This document shows, in pieces, positions 1 to 5,758 of a DNA stretch of 8,702 nucleotides. The notes below the pieces were generated by a model, which was not told the DNA's origin, searched no databases, and worked only from the letters and a program-made list of their open reading frames with translations. The stretch comes from JBEKCP01 sp050014815. GTDB lineage: Bacteria > Planctomycetota > Planctomycetia > Pirellulales > Thermoguttaceae. Every line of letters starts with the position of its first letter. Position 1 is the first letter of the stretch. The DNA is taken from positions 1-8,702 of the forward strand of contig JBEKCP010000228.1 of NCBI GenBank assembly GCA_050014815.1, written 5' to 3'. Made by a program: the position numbers and the translations under genes.

Positions 1-1043
1 TGGACCCTTGGCCGGGTCGGATATTGCGGGCTGAAATCGATCACGACGGCCTCGACCCCGTTGGAAAGCGTCACGATCTGGCCGATCGGAAACGGCGGAA
101 CGATCCGGTAGAACGTGGCCTCGACCACCGGGTCGAAGAACCCGCGGCAGATGGTCCGCATCTCGTGGAGAGTGCGGACCGGCAGCTTGGCCGGCGAGTA
201 GCACCGCTGGGTGGTGGCCGCGTCGTAGACGTCGGCGAGGACGGCGATCCGTGAGAAGATAGGGATCTGCCGGCCGGCCAGCGGCGTCAGTTCCTCGCCG
301 GTCACCGGGTCGAACCGCGCGGGATAGCCGGTGCCGTTGTATCGCTGATGATGGTTCAGCACGACCTGGGCGACCGCGGCCGGGACGCTGCCGCGGACGA
401 TCTCGTAGCCGCAGATGGTGTGCCGCTGCATCTCGGCCCGCTCCTCGGGCGTCAGCTTGCCCGGCTTGTCCAGGATCTCCCGCGAAACGTGCATCTTGCC
501 GACGTCGTGAAGCAGGCAGCCCAGCCCGAGCAGGTTCAGGTCCTTGGCCTCCCGCGCCGTCTTGTGGAGCCGCTGGTCGATCACGTACCGCTCCAGCTTC
601 ATTCCCAGCAGCAGGGCCAGGTAGCAGACGTTGGCCGAGTGCGCGATGAGGTAATTGTCGAAGGCGTCGAGCTTCTCCAGGAGAATGTTGGTGTCCGAGT
701 GGTTCTTCAGGAAATCGAACAGCCCGGCGATCGAGGTCTGGAAATCGGCCAGGTTGATCTCGGCGGTCGAGCCGCGGAGCATCGACTGGAAGCTCTCGCG
801 CACGCGGAGGTAGACCTCCCGCTGGTGATCGGCCAGCCCCTCGTCGATCAAGTCCTCGAGGAACTCGAAATCGTGATTGCGGACCCAGACCTCCATGATC
901 CCCAATTGCTTCAGCCGGGGGATCATGTCGATCGGGATGGCCTTGTCCCGCTGGACCAGGAAGAGGTAGGGATCGTGGGGCAGCGGGATCGGTCGGGCCA
1001 GGATCATTCCTGGCTGCACCTTGTCGATTGGGATGCGTAACAT
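1..1043 (-). CDS. HD-GYP domain protein (cyclic-di-GMP phosphodiesterase type), C-terminus cut by window edge
   Basis: About 347 residues are visible, reading from ATG at 1041-1043 and open at the left edge. Residues 1-60 are a small N-terminal domain, 100-175 are helical, and an HD-GYP domain covers about 130-300. Visible metal-ligand candidates are H135 (HSANV), H179-D180 (LLHDVGK), H208 (RHTICG), H231-H232 and D271 (LADVYDA), so the di-iron centre looks complete. The signature after the histidine pair is HHQRYNGTGYP rather than the usual HHExxDGTGYP: Q replaces E and N replaces D. The family hydrolyses c-di-GMP in the cytosol, although some members act only as sensors. A short beta-rich segment after residue 315 (FPIGQIVTLSNG) lies beyond the HD-GYP core. 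No receiver or membrane domain is visible, so its input is unknown. The ribosome site is weak (GGGGA, 6 nt before ATG). Identification is firm; enzymatic activity is inferred. Confidence 0.93.
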   Translation of the reverse strand, partial: MLRIPIDKVQPGMILARPIPLPHDPYLFLVQRDKAIPIDMIPRLKQLGIMEVWVRNHDFEFLEDLIDEGLADHQREVYLRVRESFQSMLRGSTAEINLADFQTSIAGLFDFLKNHSDTNILLEKLDAFDNYLIAHSANVCYLALLLGMKLERYVIDQRLHKTAREAKDLNLLGLGCLLHDVGKMHVSREILDKPGKLTPEERAEMQRHTICGYEIVRGSVPAAVAQVVLNHHQRYNGTGYPARFDPVTGEELTPLAGRQIPIFSRIAVLADVYDAATTQRCYSPAKLPVRTLHEMRTICRGFFDPVVEATFYRIVPPFPIGQIVTLSNGVEAVVIDFSPQYPTRPRV

Positions 1044-1069
1044 GACCTGTCCCCGAGAAAGTCCATTCG

Positions 1070-1083
1070 TTGAGCAAGCTCAA
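1070..1083. promoter_or_regulatory. short inverted repeat upstream of the HD-GYP gene
   Basis: TTGAGC-AA-GCTCAA is a perfect 6-bp inverted repeat that ends 26 bp upstream of the HD-GYP ATG. It sits beside an AT-rich patch, which reads TATATT on the minus strand at about 1082-1087. The position would suit an operator or a promoter-proximal hairpin. No convincing -35/-10 pair could be fixed, so the regulatory role is only a suggestion. Confidence 0.25.
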
Positions 1084-1192
1084 TATAAAATTAGCTTACA
1101 GAACCGAAACGAACCGCGAGGCACCGCGAGAAGCCCACGGCGCTGCCGAAGGAAGCGGTTGTAGGGGCTGGATCGACGACGCCGCTCGACCG

Positions 1193-1262
1193 GTTTAGCG
1201 GGCGGGCTTGCCCGCCGAGCGACTCGTGGACCAAACTCGGCGGGCAAGCCCGCCCGCTAAAC
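1193..1262. repeat. 27-bp perfect inverted repeat with 16-nt loop
   Basis: The left arm is 1193-1219 and the right arm is 1236-1262. The arms are exact reverse complements, and the loop is 1220-1235. Each arm is itself a near-palindrome (GGCGGG..CCCGCC), so each can fold alone or the two can pair as one long stem, as in REP/BIME-type elements. There is no T-run on either side, which argues against a simple intrinsic terminator. It lies upstream of the HD-GYP gene in DNA with no intact gene. The rest of 1044-1305 shows no coding signal. Confidence 0.85.
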
Positions 1263-1305
1263 GTGCTCAACCCAACGATTTGGGCGCGCCAGGGGACTGG
1301 CCGAC

Positions 1306-1496
1306 TCAGCCGCGGAGGGTTGCCCGCTGGATCGTATGCTTCTCCAGCGAACCGGGGTCCGGCTCGATGCCGATTCCGGGCGCGGTCCAGAGGGGGACGC
1401 GCATCACGCCGTCGGCCGGGTCCCGGGCCGGCCGGAGCGGCTCGGCCAGGTCCGCCGCGAGGACCTCGTCGGACGGGAACTAGCCGGCCGGATAGC
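1306..1496 (-). pseudogene. duplicated, broken 3' end of the enolase-superfamily gene
   Basis: Bases 1308-1496 match 5761-5949 without gaps at a constant offset of 4453, with 8 mismatches in 189 (about 96% identity). They run in the same orientation. The source is the last about 62 codons of the enolase-superfamily gene at 5759-6880. In the matching frame the copy carries TAG at 1480-1482, where the intact gene has TTC (Phe316), and a G for D change at the codon before it. The match begins on the last base of the parental stop codon; the copy has TGA there (1306-1308) instead of TAG. Similarity stops abruptly at 1497, so no start or active-site region is present. It cannot make an enzyme. The high identity suggests a recent event or a duplicated junction. 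Confidence 0.9.
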
Positions 1497-1715
1497 ACGC
1501 GCAACGCAAATGGGACCCGAACCCGTTTCTTTCCCTACACCAGCGAGCGGGGCCGTAAAGTTAAAAGTTAAGGTCTGACCCCGCTGCTCTGCGAGGTACA
1601 ACACCAACGGCTCCAGCTTCGCCGATTGTCGATGGACCTGGAATATTTTGATCGCGCTCAACGACAAAACAAGTCCGGTCACCGCGACTATCAACAGCGT
1701 GTTATTCTTCGTCAT
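1404..1715 (-). CDS. small membrane ORF with chimeric, probably non-native C-terminus
   Basis: From ATG at 1713-1715 there are 103 codons plus a stop. GGAG lies 6 nt upstream, a good ribosome site, and favours this start over the in-frame ATG at 1742. Residues 5-24 form one hydrophobic helix after MTKNN, followed by basic and mixed residues to about residue 45. That part looks like a genuine short membrane-anchored protein. From about residue 45 the frame runs through the repeat at 1546-1585. It then enters the duplicated gene fragment in a different frame from the parent enzyme, giving an Arg/Pro/Ser-rich tail typical of out-of-frame GC-rich DNA. The original 3' end was probably lost in a rearrangement. 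It starts 42 bp after the stop of the large secreted protein gene, so the two could share a transcript. No family was recognised. Confidence 0.45.
   Translation of the reverse strand: MTKNNTLLIVAVTGLVLSLSAIKIFQVHRQSAKLEPLVLYLAEQRGQTLTFNFTAPLAGVGKETGSGPICVARAIRPASSRPTRSSRRTWPSRSGRPGTRPTA
1546..1585. repeat. small inverted and direct repeat at a rearrangement junction
   Basis: The arms AGCGGGG (1546-1552) and CCCCGCT (1579-1585) flank a core with two adjacent copies of AAAGTTA (1557-1570) followed by GGTCTGACCCC. The motif resembles dispersed palindromic intergenic repeats of planctomycete-type genomes, but that comparison is from memory. It lies between the duplicated gene fragment and the coherent part of the small membrane ORF, so it marks a likely breakpoint. 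Confidence 0.5.
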
Positions 1716-1757
1716 GCGACACTCCGCTTTATAGGACAGCACTTCTCTTGTTTCCTG

Positions 1758-4157
1758 TCACGGGTCTCGATGGCCCTCGACGAATTGGAAGGCATAAAGG
1801 TGGGCACGCCGTAATTCGAGTCTGAGTCGCACCGACCGGTCGCTCAAGGTTCCCAGGTCGGTTCGGCCTTTCCAGGATACGGTGTGGCAGACGGCGTCGG
1901 TGGTCACCGGATCGCAGTCGGCAAGGCCGAAACCGGCAATCTCGGTCTCCTTTTCGTCGAGCAAGGCGACTCGCAACGAACCACCTCCGCTGGCATCAAC
2001 GTTTACAGTGAGGTTCTTGCCGGTGAACTGAAACGACTTGGTGAGTGCTGTGCCGGGCTTTTCTCCGGCTTGCAGGGAAACGAACCCGTCCAACCGTTGG
2101 GTGAGACGCAACAGACGATCATAACCCGGCCCATCGTGTTCAACCCCGCGGTAGTGCGCGCCGCCATGCTCGGTGAAACGCACGGTACCGAACTGCCACA
2201 ACTCGTCGCCTCGTCGGGCGAGGCCGTTCTCCATCAAAGCTTCCAAGACCTTGCGTCCACCCAATTCCCATCCCGACGGGAGGTAGTAGGGTGTCTCGTA
2301 GGGTTTCCATGTCCTGCCGTCGCGACTGACCATCAGGAAACTTCCGGGCCGGATATTAGTCTTGCCCACGTACCGCCAAGGGAAGGCGAGGTAAACGTCG
2401 GGGGCATGTGGGTACTTCAGCGCCATGTGACGATAGACCTCGCCGAAACTCTCGACCTCTGGCAATTCGCCGGTGTTCGGTTTGGCCAGTGGAAACGTGT
2501 AGTGGAAGGCCGGTTTTTGGACGGGTTTGAAAGGCCAAGGGGTAAGGATGTCATCGAGTTCCACCAGCGCGGTGCTGCGGAAAGTCCGCTTGCCACCAAT
2601 CATGCGGATGAAGGCGCCGAATCGTCCCTGCTGGTCGTCCCACCACATGGCAATGGTTCCATCCGGATCGAAGGGCAGTGCGATCGTTTCGTTGCGCCGC
2701 CAGCGCAGGCCATCCTGAGAGGTAAATACGTAGAAACCACGACTCATGCAGTATGCCACATACTTGTAGCGTTCGTTGGCCGCGACATCGGGTCGCGGAT
2801 CCTTGAAGACCATGCCTTGAGCGACCTGTCTCATGACGATATTGTTGCGGGACGATCCGTCCCAGTCCACCAACCCCAGTTCCGGTTTCTCCCAGTGCAA
2901 ACCGTCCTTCGATCGAGCGACAGCGATCACATGTTGTTTTCCGCCAAACATGCCGCCATTGGCATAGAACAGGCGCAGTTCGCCTTCGTCATCAAAGATC
3001 GAACCGATATCCGGCACTCCTGAACCGAAACGCGGCGTGCCGTCCCAAGTTCGGTCGCTGCGGAAATCGGTGACCTCGCGTTTCTGGGGCGGATGGACGA
3101 CGAAACTGAGCCCGTCGTTCTTGTCCAACAACGCGTCATCAATGAAGACGTGCTTGCGGCCACCGAGAGGCAATGGTCCTTTCGTACCGCCCGGCGGGAA
3201 GAGTAGCACCGGCCCGGATGCTGCAGTCGGCGGAGCAGACCGTCGCCGTTGGTTTCGCGAGAAACTGCCGGGAACAATGAACGCATCTTGACTATAGCGC
3301 GCCACATCCGATATCCGCAGTTCGTCCAAGACGCCGCAGAGTTCCTGTTTGCCATCACGATCTCGTCCGATGCGCAGGGAGGTCAATACTCCCATTAACG
3401 GCAGGAATCCGCCCTTGCCCGGCAACGTCTGGACCTGGCCGTCCAACCAGTGCCGGATTTGCCGCTGATCATGGCCGAAAACGAAGGCGATGTGATGCCA
3501 GGCACCGTCATTGAGTCGTGCCGTGTCAGTGGGAATGGCCAGGGCGAAATCCCACGGAGCGCCTTTCAGAGTCTTGCTGACCAGCACGAATTGGCGACGT
3601 TCGGCATCGATCAGTAGTGCATTGAAGCCGTGGTTCGCTGTGACGTCAGGCGGAGGCGACTCATTGCGCAGTTCAAGAAACACACCCCGTCCGGTTTGGT
3701 TGCTCTGGGACCGGAACCAGCATTCGATCGTCCAGTCTCCATTCCCGAGGTTGCAGCGTTCGGGCACTGCGTGTCCGCGACCCGGGATCGGGGACGATCC
3801 CCCGAGAGAGTAGTCGGTGGGCCAGGTCACGCCCAGACCCGATCCGATCGGCAGGGACAGACCGCGCCCGAATTTCCCATCGACAAGACCGCGGCGCCCT
3901 TCCAGTACATCTGCGACGGGTGTACGACCGCCGCTATCCAGACGCAGATCCAGTTGCAAGGGGCCTGCATCCGTAAGGGTCACGTTCGGATACTGCGGTT
4001 CATCGAAGAGCCACAGTGCGACGGTATGGTCATCGACGGCATCGGCGAGGCCGGATGAAAGATCCGCCGCCCGAATTTGACCGTTGGTCACGATCAAGAG
4101 CAATAGAATGCCGAGTTGTATACAAATCGGTTGGTCTTGTCTTGGTAAATACCTCAT
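1758..4157 (-). CDS. secreted LamG-domain plus glycosidase-like beta-propeller protein
   Basis: This is a 799-residue exported protein. Residues 1-31 are a signal peptide (hydrophobic ICIQLGILLLLIV, cleavage near IRAAD). About 85-295 is a LamG / concanavalin A-like lectin fold, with landmarks WTIECWF (142-148), WHHIAFVF (220-227), LRIGRD (261-266) and LDELRISDVARY (277-288). About 335-690 resembles the propellers of GH32/GH43-type glycosidases and sialidases: HVFIDDALL (336-344) opens it, and S-x-DG-x-x-W repeats lie at 416-422, 480-486 and 611-617. About 690-796 is a C-terminal beta-sandwich. Such proteins bind or trim polysaccharide outside the cytoplasm; the substrate is unknown, and no catalytic acid pair could be assigned. 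The ATG at 4155-4157 has no Shine-Dalgarno sequence, but it directly precedes the signal peptide. Third codon positions hold visibly more A/T than in the flanking genes, consistent with acquisition. Confidence 0.88.
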   Translation of the reverse strand: MRYLPRQDQPICIQLGILLLLIVTNGQIRAADLSSGLADAVDDHTVALWLFDEPQYPNVTLTDAGPLQLDLRLDSGGRTPVADVLEGRRGLVDGKFGRGLSLPIGSGLGVTWPTDYSLGGSSPIPGRGHAVPERCNLGNGDWTIECWFRSQSNQTGRGVFLELRNESPPPDVTANHGFNALLIDAERRQFVLVSKTLKGAPWDFALAIPTDTARLNDGAWHHIAFVFGHDQRQIRHWLDGQVQTLPGKGGFLPLMGVLTSLRIGRDRDGKQELCGVLDELRISDVARYSQDAFIVPGSFSRNQRRRSAPPTAASGPVLLFPPGGTKGPLPLGGRKHVFIDDALLDKNDGLSFVVHPPQKREVTDFRSDRTWDGTPRFGSGVPDIGSIFDDEGELRLFYANGGMFGGKQHVIAVARSKDGLHWEKPELGLVDWDGSSRNNIVMRQVAQGMVFKDPRPDVAANERYKYVAYCMSRGFYVFTSQDGLRWRRNETIALPFDPDGTIAMWWDDQQGRFGAFIRMIGGKRTFRSTALVELDDILTPWPFKPVQKPAFHYTFPLAKPNTGELPEVESFGEVYRHMALKYPHAPDVYLAFPWRYVGKTNIRPGSFLMVSRDGRTWKPYETPYYLPSGWELGGRKVLEALMENGLARRGDELWQFGTVRFTEHGGAHYRGVEHDGPGYDRLLRLTQRLDGFVSLQAGEKPGTALTKSFQFTGKNLTVNVDASGGGSLRVALLDEKETEIAGFGLADCDPVTTDAVCHTVSWKGRTDLGTLSDRSVRLRLELRRAHLYAFQFVEGHRDP

Positions 4158-4495
4158 ATTGTTCGGAACATCATTTCATGGTGTAACTATCACTTTCACG
4201 GCATCCTTGTCATCCCTCGCGGTGCGAACCGCCTCCGCGATGGAAGGATAGGAAATTGCATTCCTGCCCCAGGGATGAGTGTAGTTGGAGAAGAGTAGTA
4301 GAGCAAGGGGGGCAGGGCGGCTAGCCGCCCTGCCCCCCTTGTTCCCTTGGAAAGCCTTTTGCCGCAGTTTCTCGAGCGAAGTTGAGCGGATTGGTGGTCG
4401 CTCATTCAGCAAAATGGGGGTTTACTATCGGCCAAGAGGTGGTGGATCGCGGCGTGCGCGCGCGGCGGCTCGCAGACCACTCGCCTCGATGAGGA
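4158..4495. other. gene-free stretch between the secreted-protein gene and the transposase remnant
   Basis: These 338 bases hold no convincing gene. The main structure is the 38-bp palindrome at 4304-4341. Open frames on the minus strand (for example 4176-4412) cross the palindrome and read its two halves as similar peptides, which is expected from symmetry rather than from coding selection. No clear promoter for the 799-residue protein could be defined in 4158-4300. Confidence 0.5.
4304..4341. repeat. 38-bp perfect palindrome
   Basis: Each 19-base half is the exact reverse complement of the other, centred on CTAG at 4321-4324, with no spacer. The outer halves are G-rich and C-rich runs (GGGGGG / CCCCCC). 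As DNA it could extrude a cruciform; as RNA it would form a very stable hairpin with a minimal loop. No T-run follows on either strand, so an intrinsic terminator is not supported. It could be a palindromic dispersed repeat or an end of a lost mobile element. Confidence 0.85.
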
Positions 4496-4535
4496 TCAGA
4501 AGGCGGGGTCGAACGTGTCGCCGTCCGCGTGGAAG

Positions 4536-4660
4536 GTCACTTCCCAGGGCTCGTCGGAGGAAGCCGCCCGGCTGTCCCAATCCGGGTCCGGGACGTAAGT
4601 CAGTTCCCGGGGTCCATCGGAAGACGCCGTCTGGCCGTCCCCATCACCATCGGGGACGTA
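4536..4660 (-). repeat. two-copy 63-bp tandem repeat inside the transposase remnant
   Basis: Bases 4536-4597 and 4599-4660 are imperfect copies with a 63-bp period. On the minus strand each encodes 21 residues with the frame YVPDxDxDxxxASSDxPxE(L/V)T. The length is a multiple of three, so the duplication kept the frame and probably arose while the tail was still translated. Divergence between the copies shows it is not recent. Confidence 0.75.
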
Positions 4661-4700
4661 GACCGCGCCGCTTCCAGAGGGTGGCGGCCTTGGCGACGCC

Positions 4701-4720
4701 ACCCGCAAGCGGGTACCCGG
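4701..4720. repeat. copy of a short hairpin motif shared with trpE
   Basis: ACCCGC-AA-GCGGGT at 4701-4714 is followed by ACCCGG. The same 14-base hairpin recurs at 8619-8632 inside the trpE reading frame. Both copies sit in coding sequence or former coding sequence. The motif is short and GC-rich, so chance is possible, but an exact 14-base match within a 9-kb window suggests a dispersed repeat. Confidence 0.5.
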
Positions 4721-4917
4721 CCACAGGCCGCAGTGCCGCAAGATCCTCTCGATCACGGCCCCCCGACCATCGCTGCGCTCTGGTGCCCGTGGCTCGATAA
4801 AGGCAACCGGTCAAGGCCTGATGCCGCCGCGGCGATTTTCAAGAACGGCTGCCGCGGCACATGACGCGCTGCCCGCTTAGCCTGTCGTGATGATTCGAGC
4901 GACCAACACCGGGTACG

Positions 4918-5340
4918 TCACAGAGACGACAGCGCAACGATAAACGGGCGACCTTTCTGGAGCGCGTTGATGAGTCGAGCATCGGCTGTGATAAAGGAGC
5001 ACCCCTCCCGCTCGGCCAGCGCGACATAAAGGCAGTCGTAAAACGAAATTCGTGCGGCAGAGGCCAGGGCGTACGCCTCGGGGACCAGGGGAAGCGAGGG
5101 GGCAAGGCGCGGCAGGGTCCCGAGGACATCACTCAACAGAACTGAGCCACGCGCCGGAGTGATTAGCCCTCGGCGTTCCGCCTTCGTAACCGCGTGAGCG
5201 ACTTCGACGGGAAACACGTCGGGAGCCAGGAGGTCGTGAATGCGCCGTTCAAAACCATCCCGAAGGGCATCGGCTTCGTCCGAATCGGCTTCGGGCAGGA
5301 CCCACTTCAACGCCACCGATGCGTCCAGAACATACTTCAT
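4918..5340 (-). CDS. vapC: PIN-domain toxin (VapC-like ribonuclease)
   Basis: This 140-residue protein has the length and layout of VapC toxins. The acidic quartet of the PIN nuclease fold is visible: D6 (YVLDASVALKW), E46 (FPVEVAHA), D102 (YDCLYVALAE) and D120 (ITADARL). The family cleaves RNA with Mg2+, often tRNA or rRNA, and arrests growth when its antitoxin is lost; this particular target is unknown. The ATG at 5338-5340 overlaps the stop of the upstream antitoxin gene (ATGA), so the two are translationally coupled. All catalytic residues are intact, so it is probably functional. It sits beside a transposase remnant in an apparent accessory stretch. Confidence 0.93.
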   Translation of the reverse strand: MKYVLDASVALKWVLPEADSDEADALRDGFERRIHDLLAPDVFPVEVAHAVTKAERRGLITPARGSVLLSDVLGTLPRLAPSLPLVPEAYALASAARISFYDCLYVALAEREGCSFITADARLINALQKGRPFIVALSSL

Positions 5341-5522
5341 TCGTCGCGGATTTCCCGAACGAGTTCGGCTGCAATGTTCATCACGCCATTCTCTCTGCGC
5401 AGCTCCTCGCGGATGCGGACAGCTTCCTCTCTAGTGTGTTTCAGGACGACAGGATCGGCCTTGTGCGTGAGCGCGAAGCGGACGGCCTCCTCAAGTTCGG
5501 TTGTTGAAGTGGTGGTGCTCAT
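5337..5522 (-). CDS. small antitoxin-like protein paired with the PIN toxin
   Basis: There are 61 residues from ATG at 5520-5522; an in-frame ATG at 5537 would add five. The inner start is preferred because the predicted promoter at 5529-5557 would place transcription start right at it. The protein is strongly charged and mostly helical, with ADPVVLKHTREEAVRI in the middle and NIAAELVREIRDE at the end. No clear AbrB, RHH or HTH DNA-binding domain is visible, so it does not match the best-known VapB classes. The role rests on being first in a two-gene operon with a 4-bp overlap, its size, and the general look of short planctomycete antitoxins. It would bind and block the toxin, and may autoregulate. 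Confidence 0.75.
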   Translation of the reverse strand: MSTTTSTTELEEAVRFALTHKADPVVLKHTREEAVRIREELRRENGVMNIAAELVREIRDE

Positions 5523-5528
5523 GTAACT

Positions 5529-5557
5529 ATTGTCCATTACAAGGTTTGCGTCGTCAA
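5529..5557 (-). promoter_or_regulatory. sigma70-type promoter for the toxin-antitoxin operon
   Basis: On the minus strand TTGACG (5557-5552; 5 of 6 to TTGACA) and GACAAT (5534-5529; 4 of 6 to TATAAT) are 17 bp apart. The expected start point, 6-8 nt downstream, falls at about 5521-5523, on the antitoxin ATG at 5522. Neither possible start has a Shine-Dalgarno sequence. Together these suggest a leaderless mRNA. It is predicted by eye from consensus only. Confidence 0.5.
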
Positions 5558-5629
5558 GGTCGAGTCATCAGGTCAGCAATCGCCGCTCCGAAATTCGATT
5601 TAACCATTGTTGGCCTCGGCAGTTATGAT

Positions 5630-5675
5630 CGAAGATGATCTTCGGGGGGGGGCCCTCTCCCGCAAGGGGCGAGGG
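5630..5675. repeat. palindrome, G-run and GCAA-loop hairpin downstream of the enolase-superfamily gene
   Basis: A 15-base palindrome (arms CGAAGAT / ATCTTCG, 5630-5644) is followed by nine G, then a hairpin at 5653-5675 whose CCCTC.CCC and GGG..GAGGG arms close a GCAA loop. The hairpin and the bases to about 5700 resemble a widespread dispersed intergenic repeat (CCCTCTCCC GCAA GGGG type). It lies about 85-130 nt past the stop of the enolase-superfamily gene and could end transcription, but there is no T-run on the minus strand. The remaining 5558-5758 sequence shows no gene. Confidence 0.6.
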
Positions 5676-5758
5676 CACCATGACAGCCAACTCGCCCTGA
5701 CGTCTCCCGGAGGGCTTGGGTCCCTGCAGGCAGGCAACACGGAGTGTGCAAAGAAATG

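Larger units (their letters stand above)
4496..4828 (-). pseudogene. decayed C-terminal remnant of a transposase (IS91-like zinc-ribbon type)
   Basis: The open frame from 4810 to the stop at 4496-4498 begins PVAFIEPRAPE and continues with VIERILRHCGLWPGT. This resembles the C-terminal tail of IS91-like transposases found in planctomycetes, where a Cys-rich ribbon is followed by (V)IAFIE...VI.+IL.H.GLW. Reading upstream through an in-frame TGA (4811-4813) gives GGIRP, compatible with the end of that ribbon. No cysteine pairs or catalytic domain remain, so the gene is truncated and broken. The final 50 codons are Asp/Ser-rich and contain a 21-residue duplication. The family call is from remembered motif similarity and is moderately sure; the loss of the N-terminal part is seen directly. 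It lies downstream of the toxin gene on the same strand. Confidence 0.55.

Noticed and set aside
348..1040. 230-codon open frame on the plus strand
   Set aside because: It is antisense to the HD-GYP gene, whose minus-strand reading has clear catalytic motifs; the plus-strand translation has none.
1091..1504. 137-codon minus-strand open frame
   Set aside because: It covers the duplicated enzyme fragment out of frame plus the inverted repeat; low-complexity Arg/Pro/Gly translation.
1884..3023. 379-codon open frame on the plus strand
   Set aside because: It lies wholly antisense to the LamG/propeller gene, whose domains and signal peptide are convincing; no recognisable motif on the plus strand.
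4176..4412. 78-codon minus-strand open frame just upstream of the secreted-protein gene
   Set aside because: It crosses the 38-bp palindrome, has no ribosome site and no recognisable family. A partial hint of periodic residues near its end is too weak to call a gene.
5653..5675. Intrinsic terminator for the enolase-superfamily gene
   Set aside because: The hairpin is followed on the minus strand by a C-run rather than a T-run, so it is listed only as a repeat with possible termination effect.
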